A DNA stretch of 64,000 nucleotides, taken from contig CAXXVE010000002.1 in the NCBI GenBank assembly GCA_963676905.2, forward strand, positions 259,846-323,845. Reading direction: 5' to 3'. The notes under the pieces were generated by a model. That model worked only from the letters and a program-made list of their open reading frames with translations, made no database searches and was not told the origin of the DNA. Position 1 is the stretch's first letter. Each line of letters starts with the position of its first letter. Origin of the DNA: Oceanispirochaeta sp963676905 (GTDB lineage: Bacteria; Spirochaetota; Spirochaetia; DSM-2461). Shown here piece after piece: positions 16,596-25,059 of the stretch. Made by a program: the position numbers and the translations under genes.

Positions 16596-18614
16596 CTAGT
16601 TTGCAATGAGGTCCATTATTTCAGAACTCATTGGAATAACAACCTGTGCTACTGATATAATTTCACTCGTTGATACATCCATAAGCCGTGAAAACACAAT
16701 CACTGATGATTCTGTTGGAATGATGGTTCCTGTAATAAAATAATCTACGGACAGTAGTTTCCCTACATCCAGGGCTTTATCCGTATCAATCAGACCCGAC
16801 AGGCTAAGTTTCTGCTCATCCAGGATTTCATTTAGCTTGTCTCTCTCAATCACTGTAAATCCGCTTGAAACAAATTCCATCTGGGCAGACTGGTTCAGAT
16901 ATTCAGAAAAAGGTGATTCGGGGGTCCCCTTCTGATTAAAGGGTGAAACCGCAATTGATGAATCCCTGGATGTGATGGATGAAATGAGTTCATTCAGCAT
17001 GGCGGTAACATAGGTTTCCAGTGGTAGATCATTGTTTATGGGTAAGACAGGCTCAACAGCAAGATTCTTTGAAATTTCCTCTGTAGTCAATTCCAGTTCT
17101 GTACCCAGTATTTCAATATATTTGTCAAGAATCATCAATTCATCTTCAAAGCCGATATTATCAAGCTTCATTTTACTGTTCAGGACAATCTGTTTTGTAT
17201 CTGTAACAATATTGATAGCCATCTCAAGATCATTTTTTATACTGTTCTCCAGTTCAGAAATCTCATCTGAGGTTATTTCATCATATTCCTTCTGCTGCTC
17301 CTCTTTGGTGAGCAGCTCGATGCCCTCTTTCTCATTGAATACTTCGTATCGTTTGGAATTGATCTCATCATTGATGTTTTTGATCCTGTAGTAGATCTGA
17401 CCCACTTCAATGAGTCTCTCGCCGATGAGCTTCATAGTGGATGACTTTAATACTGTGTAATTTGATATTCCAAAAACAGGCTGCGGTCCTTTGATGAAGT
17501 CAGACATGATCGTAATCTCAGGTAAAACGATATGGTTTCCCTGAATATCATCATATTCAACAAAGACTTTTGCCAGTGTACTTTCTCCTGTTTTGTCATT
17601 CGGCCGGATTGTAATATCAGCCAGTATGGTTTCATAATCTCCATTGTGAAGAGTCGGGAGGAAATAACTTACACCACTTTGAGTTTCCTTGTTTCTGTAT
17701 CCCCATGTCTTTTCCAGTTCTATGAACTCCGGAAACTCAATTTCTATTTCCAGATTTCGGGCGGCCGGTACAATCATGCGGTCAAGTTCATCACCAAAGG
17801 TCTCTCTCATTTCCTCTCTATCAGAAATAAATCTGCTGCTTCCTCCGCCAGCCTTGGCAAGATCGATCATTAAATTAACATCAAAATTGGTGCCGACTCC
17901 TATGGTCGAGACATTTATCCCCCGCTCATTGAACGTTTCGGCCAGATCAATAATGCCTTCACTTTGTCCTTCCCCGTCGGTCAGGAATAACACTCTATTG
18001 TTGTATTCAGAGCGATAATTAGCCATGACCTGGGTATATCCGTCCTCCAGCCCGGCTCTTAAATTGGTACCACCGCCGGCTTCAACGGAATGAACGGCTG
18101 CACTGAACCGGCTTCTTTTTTCCTGTGAATCCATCCTGGTGGAAGTAAAGACTGTTTCTGATTCATTGTCGAATACGATCAATGATACATAATCGATGTC
18201 CCTGACTTTCTGGATAAAGATATCGAAAGATTCTTTTACCCATTCAAGCTTTTCATCTGAGACCATCGATCCGCTCTTATCTATGACAAATGATAAATTC
18301 AGAGGAGGCAAATCTTCAAAAGGAGTTTTGTTTGCTTTTATTCCTATCTGTAATGTTTCATTCTGACCGGTATTTGAAATCTGATTATGACCATTATATG
18401 TATAGACAGCAAAATCACCTGTTTCAGGCAGTCTGTAATTGTAATCAAGTTGAGCAATATAACCGTTTACATGAATATCGTCAGGCGGGATTATAATCCC
18501 GTTTCCTGCAAGATACTTACCATGAGTTGATGAGGCAGCGCCTTCCTGCTGCCCGGAACTGAACAGGATTTGAGCAGTCATCAAAATAACAAGAACTGAT
18601 ATAATCTTTTTCAT
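16596..18614 (-). CDS. Secreted VWA-domain protein with C-terminal CsgG/FlgO-like domain
   Basis: About 672 residues from the ATG at 18614 (GGAG 6 nt upstream). A signal peptide ends in 'LFSSGQQEG', the style seen in spirochaetal exported proteins. A von Willebrand A domain follows with MIDAS residues in DKSGSMVSD and the TDGEG loop (about residues 110-290). A beta-rich middle and a coiled, acidic helical part lead to a C-terminal domain that matches the CsgG/FlgO-like pattern: 'FTVIERDKLNEILDEQ', 'SGLIDTDKALDVGKLLSVDYFITGTI'. In known proteins the latter domain is found in outer-membrane or periplasmic assembly factors. It probably acts at the cell envelope; partner unknown. Confidence 0.8.
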   Translation of the reverse strand: MKKIISVLVILMTAQILFSSGQQEGAASSTHGKYLAGNGIIIPPDDIHVNGYIAQLDYNYRLPETGDFAVYTYNGHNQISNTGQNETLQIGIKANKTPFEDLPPLNLSFVIDKSGSMVSDEKLEWVKESFDIFIQKVRDIDYVSLIVFDNESETVFTSTRMDSQEKRSRFSAAVHSVEAGGGTNLRAGLEDGYTQVMANYRSEYNNRVLFLTDGEGQSEGIIDLAETFNERGINVSTIGVGTNFDVNLMIDLAKAGGGSSRFISDREEMRETFGDELDRMIVPAARNLEIEIEFPEFIELEKTWGYRNKETQSGVSYFLPTLHNGDYETILADITIRPNDKTGESTLAKVFVEYDDIQGNHIVLPEITIMSDFIKGPQPVFGISNYTVLKSSTMKLIGERLIEVGQIYYRIKNINDEINSKRYEVFNEKEGIELLTKEEQQKEYDEITSDEISELENSIKNDLEMAINIVTDTKQIVLNSKMKLDNIGFEDELMILDKYIEILGTELELTTEEISKNLAVEPVLPINNDLPLETYVTAMLNELISSITSRDSSIAVSPFNQKGTPESPFSEYLNQSAQMEFVSSGFTVIERDKLNEILDEQKLSLSGLIDTDKALDVGKLLSVDYFITGTIIPTESSVIVFSRLMDVSTSEIISVAQVVIPMSSEIMDLIAN

Positions 18615-18975
18615 AATTACTCCAGAGTGATCCAGTTTGTTCAATGCTTTTCCTGCAGTACGAAATATACGGTCCTGGCAGGAAAATAAACTTAAGGTTT
18701 GATAGAGGTTACAAATGTTTACTAATGGTTGTTATGCTATACCATGCGGGGATCAGAGGCAATGATATTTCTTGATAAAAATCTGAAGGAGGGTTGTACT
18801 TGGAGAGAGTGCCTTCTATTCCGGGAGAACTATGGATTCAATAAAATGGTCAATTGAAGAATTCATTCTGCCAGCTTTTTTACACTGATCATCCTGCATT
18901 CCCGTTCTATTGGAACCTTATGCAAAGTAGGTTGTAATGTGATTCTTTCAGTCACGTGATCAACAGATAAAAATA
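18615..18975. other. Intergenic stretch without a convincing gene
   Basis: 360 bp between the VWA gene start and the M23-like gene stop. It marks the change from the flanking composition to the AT-rich accessory region. The only coding-like signal is an 18-codon plus-strand ORF at 18832-18888 after GGGAG, too short to call. No attC-like fold is seen here, so the accessory array ends without a clear boundary on this side. Confidence 0.5.
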
Positions 18976-19668
18976 TTATTTATTGATTTCATACCTTAAA
19001 ATTTCATTTTTTCTTGGCACAGAATTATATTTTTTTACCCATTTATTTCTTTTTTTTACCTCATATGTTTTAAATGCAAATGGTATGCCTCGAGCAATTT
19101 TAAAATCATCAGTATCCATGAATTGCATATGTAGATGTGGCATTAGGGAATTCCCTGAATGACCTAATTCCCCAATTTTATCATGTACATTAATTTTTTG
19201 ACCTACTTCTAAATTTACAGATCCTTTTTTTAAATGCGCCAATAGAGCAAATTCATTCTCACTTATTTTAATCATTACATAATTTCCAGTAATGGATTTA
19301 TGTGATACATCATTACTAATGTATTGTTTTGTAACTTTTATAGTGTTTTTATAATCGGTAAAAATATTTACAGGATTTCTTTCTTCAATATTATTTTCTA
19401 AACCAACTACCACACCGCTTACAGGAGATACAACTGTTTGTCCCCATCCATAAAAATCATGTAATTTTAATCCTTTAAATAGATATTGAAAAAAACTATT
19501 ACGATATGTTTTTTTTAGCAGGTCATTTTCTTGAATCATTACAAAATCTATGGCATACGTCTCTCCAAAGCTATTTGTTCCATGGCTAGGGATATTTGAT
19601 CCAGGTGTGTTTGGGGAATAATATATTCCCTCTAAAGGGAAAGAGACAATCATCATTTTATTATTCAA
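18976..19668 (-). CDS. M23 (LytM-like) peptidase-family protein
   Basis: 230 residues. The pattern 'SHGTNSFGETYAIDFV' near the N-terminus, 'GWGQTVVSPVSGVVVGLEN' in the middle and 'LAHLKKGSV..VGQKINVHDKIGELGHSGNSLMPHLHMQ' at the C-terminal end is that of M23 metallopeptidases; the last part contains the HxH (HLH) zinc ligands. There is no signal peptide, so it may be intracellular, unlike true cell-wall lytic enzymes. The gene is AT-rich and lies at the decayed end of the cassette array, 112 bp from a broken attC-like site; possibly an old cassette. Confidence 0.75.
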   Translation of the reverse strand: MNNKMMIVSFPLEGIYYSPNTPGSNIPSHGTNSFGETYAIDFVMIQENDLLKKTYRNSFFQYLFKGLKLHDFYGWGQTVVSPVSGVVVGLENNIEERNPVNIFTDYKNTIKVTKQYISNDVSHKSITGNYVMIKISENEFALLAHLKKGSVNLEVGQKINVHDKIGELGHSGNSLMPHLHMQFMDTDDFKIARGIPFAFKTYEVKKRNKWVKKYNSVPRKNEILRYEINK

Positions 19669-19780
19669 TTAATTTTCTCCTGATTTATAACAACTTTAAA
19701 TATGTATTAGGATAATGAATCCAATTGGTATTATTGTCTTTGATCATTACTTCGTTAGAGCGCAAAGAGTTCAGCAACGA

Positions 19781-19862
19781 CCGCATAAGCTATAAACCGT
19801 TAAGCTGGCGCATTTTGTGCGAATGCAGAAACTTTGACAGTAGGATTGTCGGTTTCATACGG
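19781..19862 (-). other. Decayed attC-like site
   Basis: Read on the minus strand, outer arms CCGTATGAAACCG and CGGTTTATAGCTTATGCGG can pair, and the centre (TTCTGCATTCGCA..AATGCGCC) closely resembles the centre of the intact attC at 22807-22898 (TTCTTGCATTCGCA..AATCGTGCC). The canonical TAAC/GTTA core ends are missing. It lies between the glycosyltransferase and M23 genes. The rest of the 319 bp gap between those genes is AT-rich and holds nothing else I can identify. Confidence 0.4.
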
Positions 19863-19987
19863 AGTGATATACACTTATATACATATTTAATCGCAAGTTC
19901 AATAATACTCTCTATTTGTCAGGAAATATATAATATAACTTTTCCTGTCAATAATTTCTTCTGTAGATTACAAACAGGAACAGGACT

Positions 19988-21172
19988 TTATCGCGTTGCT
20001 CTTTCTAAATATGTGATTATCTCCTGAGATGCTGCTTTGCATCCGGGAGCATTTAAAAAAGAACGGGAAACTTTATAACAGTTATTCTTATAATCGCTGT
20101 TCTTAAAAATTTCCGTTATTGCCTTTTGAATGGTTTTTGACTGCAAGTTTCTCAATCTTATTCCGCACTTTAATTCCTCAATACGGAAAGCGACCTCTTC
20201 CTGTTCTGATTGAAAAGGGTAAACACAAAGCGGAACACTGTTAAACAGACCTTCATTTACACTGTTCATTCCGCCGTGCGTTACAAAGAGATCCGTATAT
20301 TTGAGTATTTCTATCTGATTCACATGCTTTTTTACTACTACATTTTCCGGAAAGGTTCTTTTCATATCATCATCACAGGCACCAGATAATACAAGAGTAC
20401 CGTACAAACCAGATAATGACTTGATAATATCCGGTATACTATACATCTCTTTCCAGACAGTTCCCATGGATACATAAATAAAGGGGTGCGGGTATCGGGA
20501 GTAGTCTTCGGTATCCGGATCGTCATCCCTCCCGAAAATCATCGGCCCGATAAATCTGTATTTATCTTTATCGAAGGACTCTGAATAGGGCTGGAAATAT
20601 TCTGAATTGTATACAATATTCAGAGGTTCTTCATTCATCATCGAATTAATGAATCCCTGGGGGGCAATACCATGTCTTTTATACATTTCCTTTTGTATTT
20701 GACCGGCTTTTTTCAGATCCCTGATACCCTTTATTCCTGCTTTGCGGAAAAACACGATACTGTTTCTAAAATTCTTCACGTTGCTGTTGAAGGCAAATGT
20801 TGATATGGATGAGATGGCCGGAATCCCGCAGATTGCAGCAGCATATCTGCCCCATACTGAGATTGAATCATGGATAATATAGTCAGGTTTTATTTGATTT
20901 ATATCATCAATCAGTTTATCCAGAATACAGGCTGTTGTTTTGACTATATCATGATAAAGAGACGCCAGATTTTTTCCTATTTCAGATTTTCCGAATCCTT
21001 TGGAGAATGAATACTCTCTGTATTCTGCACCAGTAGCCTCTATTTTATCTTTAAACTCTTCAAGAGAATAATAGATGATTTCTTCCCCATTATTCACAAG
21101 TTCTTTTACAAGAGGTAAAGTCGGGTTTGTATGACCATGTGCCGGAATACTGAAAAAGACTGCTTTTGACAT
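19988..21172 (-). CDS. Macrolide-type glycosyltransferase (MGT/UGT, GT1 family)
   Basis: 394 residues of the GT-B fold glycosyltransferase family 1. The acceptor half starts 'MSKAVFFSIPAHGHTNPTLPLVKEL', the usual MGT N-terminus with the catalytic-type His in AHGH. The donor half has the UDP-sugar binding signature 'DLFVTHGGMNSVNEGLFNSVPLCVYPFQSEQ'. Known relatives transfer a sugar to macrolides or other small hydrophobic molecules, inactivating them; whether it does so here is unknown. GGAGG precedes the ATG. It lies on the same strand as the cassettes, between the IS3 remnant and a decayed attC, so it may be an old cassette gene that would confer drug tolerance. Confidence 0.85.
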   Translation of the reverse strand: MSKAVFFSIPAHGHTNPTLPLVKELVNNGEEIIYYSLEEFKDKIEATGAEYREYSFSKGFGKSEIGKNLASLYHDIVKTTACILDKLIDDINQIKPDYIIHDSISVWGRYAAAICGIPAISSISTFAFNSNVKNFRNSIVFFRKAGIKGIRDLKKAGQIQKEMYKRHGIAPQGFINSMMNEEPLNIVYNSEYFQPYSESFDKDKYRFIGPMIFGRDDDPDTEDYSRYPHPFIYVSMGTVWKEMYSIPDIIKSLSGLYGTLVLSGACDDDMKRTFPENVVVKKHVNQIEILKYTDLFVTHGGMNSVNEGLFNSVPLCVYPFQSEQEEVAFRIEELKCGIRLRNLQSKTIQKAITEIFKNSDYKNNCYKVSRSFLNAPGCKAASQEIITYLERATR

Positions 21173-21549
21173 TCTACCTCCAGATAATCGAATGAAAGAG
21201 GATGTATATACCGAAAGGTTTATAGGAATGTATCAGTAGAAGAGTCTTGATTTCCAGTTTTTTCACTATGCCTTTTATATACAATGTGTGATCTTGTACC
21301 TTCCAAAGATATTATAGACGGAAACTCTAATCAATGTCTTTAATAAGATATGCTATTCTAGTTCTTATGGCTTCCTAAGTTCATTGATACACGCTATTTA
21401 TCAGGAAAAATATGAATTTTCAGGAACACATAATAAATCAGAAATTCCGAGTAATTAACTTTTAAATGCGGTTTTAATTTATTTTTTTGAAATCATTAAG
21501 ATAAGAATAATTTGAGAAATTTAGAAAAAATACAGAATATAAGATTTTT
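21173..21549. other. AT-rich intergenic stretch
   Basis: 377 bp upstream of the glycosyltransferase and left of the IS3 remnant. No ORF with a ribosome-binding site and no repeat or attC-type fold found. It should contain the glycosyltransferase promoter, but I cannot assign one with confidence. Confidence 0.4.
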
Positions 21550-21710
21550 CTACCTTTCTAGTTGAATTCCCTCTTGCTCTAACCGTCTGACAGCCTCTCT
21601 ACGGAAATCCTCCGCATAGGCCTGAAATTTCTTCCGCGACATGTAAACACCCTCCATAATCAATCATAATCTAACTATAGTTGGTGTCCACTTTCTCAGG
21701 GGCACAGTGA
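21550..21710 (-). mobile_element. IS3-family remnant (end of element plus start of orfA)
   Basis: The right terminus read on the minus strand begins TGTGCCCCTGAGAAAGTGGA, the typical IS3-family inverted-repeat style. After GGAGGG an ATG at 21642 opens 30 codons (MSRKKFQAYAEDFRREAVRR and ten more, stop at 21550-21552), which look like the first helix of an IS3 OrfA transposase. Nothing of orfB remains. The terminus is 4 bp from attC1, so the element was inserted right next to, or recruited with, that site. Confidence 0.6.
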
Positions 21711-21714
21711 TATA

Positions 21715-21818
21715 TAACATTCTTTTAAGCTGCAGCTCGTAAGCTGGCGTGAAATCTGACTGCAAAGCAAAATAGCAGATTTCATGACAGTAGGGCTGAC
21801 AGTATCAAAAGCTTGTTA
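21715..21818 (-). other. attC1 (Fic A cassette)
   Basis: 104 bp. Plus-strand ends TAACATTCTTTTAAGCTG and CAAAAGCTTGTTA; the arms pair with a few extrahelical bases. Starts 5 bp after the Fic A stop codon. Confidence 0.85.
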
Positions 21819-21822
21819 TATT

Positions 21823-22743
21823 TCATTCTTTCAATTCTTTAACGTAGTCTTCTATTGCTTCTCGGGTTGTAAGCCATTCTTTATTAAGCTTTACTGCGGA
21901 AATTCTCCCTTTTCTTGCCAAGAGTGACAAATACTCTTGTGAATAATCACAGTATTCTGATGCCTCTCTTAAATTTATCAACCCTTGTTTCTCTGACGTA
22001 TTTGGTTTAATGCTGTTCAGATATATTATCAGTGATCGTTCTATAGCGCGACCAATAAAATTCTCTAAGCTCTCTTCTTTACCTACATTGGCTTCATTTA
22101 ATACTCTGTAATATTTCTTTCTATCTACTTTCAATATTACTGTTGGTGGAAAACCATGCTTCATTAGAATCAGATTCATCAGCAGCCGTGCTACTCTTCC
22201 GTTACCGTCTATAAAAGGGTGTATACAAACGAACTTATAGTGAAACTGTGCTGCTAAGATAGGAATTGGTAATGTATGCAGATTGGCATAATACCAGGTG
22301 AAAAGATCTGACATTAACGCTTTAACCTTAATTGCCTGAGGAGGAATTATCCTGGCTCCGACAATTCTAACATTATGGCGACGATATGCTCCTGCCTCGA
22401 GATCATCAATTCCTTTGAGTATTAATCTATGGAGTTCCCGTAGCACATCCTCTGTCAGTTCTGTGCTTTTAGAGATCAATGATTCTATGTATAGAATCCC
22501 CTTTTTATGGTTGATTGCTTCAAGATGCTCATTAACAGTCCTTCCACCAATCGTAACACCTGTGTTGAGGACAATCTCTGTTTCATTGAGAGAAAGTGTA
22601 TTTCCTTCTATTGCATTTGAGTTGTAAGTCCATTCTAGAGCGAACTGCTCATTTAATTTTCTTACTATGGAGGGATTTAGTGGTCTGTGAGAGTCTAATT
22701 CTCTCTTTTTGCCTTCAATACTGTTTAATAGCTTATCTTCCAT
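21823..22743 (-). CDS. Fic protein A with C-terminal DNA-binding-type domain
   Basis: 306 residues. The Fic domain carries the catalytic motif HPFIDGNGRVAR (175-186), which transfers AMP (or another nucleotide moiety) from ATP to target hydroxyls. An N-terminal inhibitory helix motif SNAIEGN (42-48) is in the class II position, so the enzyme should be auto-inhibited. The last 50 residues ('LREASEYCDYSQEYLSLLARKGRISAVKLNKEWL'-type pattern) look like a MerR/excisionase-type DNA-binding fold. AAGGA precedes the ATG. The cassette has its own promoter (22775-22803). Target unknown; no separate antitoxin is seen. Confidence 0.9.
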   Translation of the reverse strand: MEDKLLNSIEGKKRELDSHRPLNPSIVRKLNEQFALEWTYNSNAIEGNTLSLNETEIVLNTGVTIGGRTVNEHLEAINHKKGILYIESLISKSTELTEDVLRELHRLILKGIDDLEAGAYRRHNVRIVGARIIPPQAIKVKALMSDLFTWYYANLHTLPIPILAAQFHYKFVCIHPFIDGNGRVARLLMNLILMKHGFPPTVILKVDRKKYYRVLNEANVGKEESLENFIGRAIERSLIIYLNSIKPNTSEKQGLINLREASEYCDYSQEYLSLLARKGRISAVKLNKEWLTTREAIEDYVKELKE

Positions 22744-22774
22744 ATCGGTTCCTTGCGATTTTCATCTATCCGAT

Positions 22775-22803
22775 ATTGTAAGGCATAAATTAATTTCATG
22801 CAA
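22775..22803 (-). promoter_or_regulatory. Promoter of Fic A cassette
   Basis: On the minus strand TTGCAT (22803-22798), 17 bp spacer, TACAAT (22780-22775), placed between attC2 and the Fic A start. A good sigma-70 type match, showing that this cassette need not be read from an integron promoter. TTGCAT lies a few bases from the attC2 core site. Confidence 0.65.
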
Positions 22804-22806
22804 ATA

Positions 22807-22898
22807 TAACGCCGTTTTTAGCTGATTCCGTCAGTAGGCACGATTGTTGCGAATGCAAGAATCGTGACATCCCGACTGACAGCTTCAAAAGCTCGTTA
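22807..22898 (-). other. attC2 (Fic B cassette)
   Basis: 92 bp. Plus-strand ends TAACGCCGTTTTTAGCTG and CAGCTTCAAAAGCTCGTTA pair well; the centre contains a second hairpin (CACGATTGTTGC / GCAAGAATCGTG). Begins 8 bp after the Fic B stop. Confidence 0.88.
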
Positions 22899-22906
22899 TG
22901 TACCCC

Positions 22907-23983
22907 TTATTTCTTTAGTAACTCATAAAGGGGTCTGTTTACATAAATGATTTCTTTTCCTAAGCGAAAAGATTCAAGTACTCCTATTGCTTCTAATTCT
23001 TTGAGATATTTGCTGGCTGTTCTTCTTTCTGCTATTCCTGCATCTACCAAATAAGCAATTTTAGTGTATGGCTGAATGAACAATAACTCAACCAATTCTT
23101 TTGAATATATTGTCTTAGGAAGTTTTTCTTTGCATATATCAATTGTTTGATCTAGCAGACTTGCTATCGATGAAATTATTCCATATGTCTCCTTGGCAGT
23201 CTCTTCCACTGCTTTCAACATATAGATTATCCACTCCTCCCAGTTTTCATTTACATGCATGTCCTGTAGGAGTCGATAATATTCTGATTTATTCCTGATA
23301 ATATAAGAGCTAAGAAACAGTATCGGTGAATCTAATAATCTCTGAAGGACAAGATATAGTACATTTATTATTCTGCCTGTCCTTCCGTTGCCATCATAAA
23401 ATGGGTGAATTGATTCGAACTGGTAGTGAATGATTGCCATTTTGATCAGTGGGTCTGTACCATCTTCTTGATGGATGTATTTCTCAAGATTTGATAATAG
23501 ATCAAGTATGACATGTTCATTGTCAGGTGGTGTATATATCACGTCACCGGTTCTATCATTTACTAAGCTGGTTCCTGGTAGTTTTCTGAAACCAGCCGAA
23601 TTTTGCTCCAGCTCTTCCTGAATCGAGAGAATTGTATTTATCCGAAGTAAGTTGCTTTCTTTAATTTGCTTATATCCAAGCCATAGCGCAGATCTATAAT
23701 TAAGAACCTCTTTGGTATTTGGATCTATATTTGTTTGTTTTGCCACCATAGCCTTATATAGGTCATCCTGGGTTGTTATGATATTTTCTATTTCAGAACT
23801 GGCTGATGCTTCTTTCAGGATTATTGAACTTAATAAAATTGAATCATTCGGTAGTAATGAGCAATAACCCTTTAACTTTGCTAACTCCCGGTTAGCACTG
23901 ATTGCCTGCTTGAGAACACTCTTTGACTCAATATCATATTTTGGTGGTAGTTTTGGTAATTCGTTGTTTGCTTGCTTACTCAT
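22907..23983 (-). CDS. Fic protein B with C-terminal winged-helix domain
   Basis: 358 residues. Fic catalytic motif HPFYDGNGRTGR at 193-204; N-terminal inhibitory motif SSEIEN at 62-67 (class II). The N-terminal Fic/DOC-associated region begins 'KLPPKYDIESKSVLKQAISANREL', and the C-terminus is a winged-helix-like domain ('YTKIAYLVDAGIAERRTASKYLKELEAIGVL' pattern), as in the SoFic-type AMPylators. Expression from the cassette's own promoter seems likely (23993-24020), and the transcript would start only a few bases from the ATG. Two TGTACAT repeats over this promoter may be autoregulatory sites. Target unknown. Confidence 0.9.
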   Translation of the reverse strand: MSKQANNELPKLPPKYDIESKSVLKQAISANRELAKLKGYCSLLPNDSILLSSIILKEASASSEIENIITTQDDLYKAMVAKQTNIDPNTKEVLNYRSALWLGYKQIKESNLLRINTILSIQEELEQNSAGFRKLPGTSLVNDRTGDVIYTPPDNEHVILDLLSNLEKYIHQEDGTDPLIKMAIIHYQFESIHPFYDGNGRTGRIINVLYLVLQRLLDSPILFLSSYIIRNKSEYYRLLQDMHVNENWEEWIIYMLKAVEETAKETYGIISSIASLLDQTIDICKEKLPKTIYSKELVELLFIQPYTKIAYLVDAGIAERRTASKYLKELEAIGVLESFRLGKEIIYVNRPLYELLKK

Positions 23984-23986
23984 ATA

Positions 23987-24020
23987 ATGTACATAATATC
24001 ATCTTTCATGTACATGTCAA
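23987..24020 (-). promoter_or_regulatory. Promoter of Fic B cassette with two TGTACAT repeats
   Basis: Minus strand: TTGACA (24020-24015), 16 bp spacer, TATTAT (23998-23993), with the Fic B ATG at 23983, so the mRNA should be nearly leaderless. TGTACAT occurs in the spacer (24014-24008) and just after the -10 box (23993-23987), 21 bp apart, on the same face of the helix; TGTACA is itself a palindrome, so a regulator dimer could occupy both. Confidence 0.6.
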
Positions 24021-24085
24021 TCTATCGTGTGCATGTTTATAGGATTTTTGCCCACGTCATCGTTCTCATGTGCATTCTGTGTACA

Positions 24086-24186
24086 TAACTCCCAAATCAA
24101 TTGCGTTTTCGTCCCAAAGGGGTGGCGGACAATTTGCGTAAGCAAATTTGTGTGCCAAAGAAAACGTCAATTGCATTTGATTGTTA
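24086..24186 (-). other. attC3 (hydrolase cassette)
   Basis: 101 bp. Plus-strand ends TAACTCCCAAATCAATTGCG and TCAATTGCATTTGATTGTTA; inner arms GCGTTTTCG / GAAAACGTC also pair. Begins 18 bp after the hydrolase stop codon. Confidence 0.88.
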
Positions 24187-24204
24187 TCTGGTCTTTCATC
24201 TTCT

Positions 24205-24993
24205 TTATTCAGTTCCATATGAACTATTTAAATATCTAACAACGCTTTGTATAGATTTACTATTTGGATCAATAAAATCCATATGAAAACCTCCCTCTAT
24301 TTCAACAAAGGAGAACTGAGTGTCAGAACTATCACTAATTTCCGCAAACTTTCTTGTCATTTCAATTGATAGATATTCATCGTTATCGCCATGGAAAATA
24401 GTTATTGGAGTTTTTATCGGAAGCAGTTCAATTGGTGAGGCATTTTTATATCTTTCGAGGTTTTCTTCTGGAGAACATTGTAGTAATTCTTTAACAGCTT
24501 GATTTCCGGAATTATTTCGATAACAGCCTATTAAATCTAAAATCGGTGCTAATCCAACAATATGTCTTGGATTGATCTCTACTTTATTTTTTTTAATATT
24601 ATTATTAGTTCCTAACCATATTGCTAAATGTCCACCAGCTGAATGACCCATTAAAATAATTTCATTCAAATCGATTTTATCATAAGTTTTTTTTAATTGA
24701 ATTAAATGATTAATAGAGTCTATTGAATCTTCAAATGGATCTATCCATTTCCGATTAGATGATCCGGTTCGCCGATATTCAATATTCCATACAATATAGT
24801 TTTCTTGTAATAATTTTTCACAGACTTGATCCATTTGGTGAAGATCATATGGCATTTTCCAAAAACCACCATGAAAGAGACATATTGTCCCTTTTATATA
24901 TCCTTTGGGAATATATAAGTTACCATATTGGGAAATGTCCTTACCATATGCTGAATTAATTAATGTATTTTCTTCAATAATATTCAATTGCAT
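24205..24993 (-). CDS. Alpha/beta hydrolase, kynurenine formamidase/carboxylesterase-like
   Basis: About 262 residues from the ATG at 24993 (AAGG upstream); an ATG at 25017 would add eight residues. The oxyanion motif CLFHGGFW, nucleophile elbow GHSAGGH, acid in 'IFHGDNDEYL' and catalytic His in 'GGFHMDFID' make a complete triad of the hormone-sensitive-lipase-like/formamidase type. Cytoplasmic. AT-rich cassette gene followed by attC3. Its leader has been separated from the upstream cassette boundary by the IS481-like insertion, which could change its expression. Substrate unknown; ester or arylformamide hydrolysis is likely. Confidence 0.85.
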   Translation of the reverse strand: MQLNIIEENTLINSAYGKDISQYGNLYIPKGYIKGTICLFHGGFWKMPYDLHQMDQVCEKLLQENYIVWNIEYRRTGSSNRKWIDPFEDSIDSINHLIQLKKTYDKIDLNEIILMGHSAGGHLAIWLGTNNNIKKNKVEINPRHIVGLAPILDLIGCYRNNSGNQAVKELLQCSPEENLERYKNASPIELLPIKTPITIFHGDNDEYLSIEMTRKFAEISDSSDTQFSFVEIEGGFHMDFIDPNSKSIQSVVRYLNSSYGTE

Positions 24994-25059
24994 GCACCTT
25001 CGATTCTTGATTATCAACTTCTTTTATTTCTTTAATATTTTTCTCATGTTCTCTCCACT

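Noticed and set aside
18832..18888. 18-codon ORF with a fair ribosome-binding site
   Set aside because: Too short and without context to be called a gene.
19687..19757. attC-like TAAC...GTTA pair upstream of the M23-like gene
   Set aside because: Arms do not match beyond the core bases.
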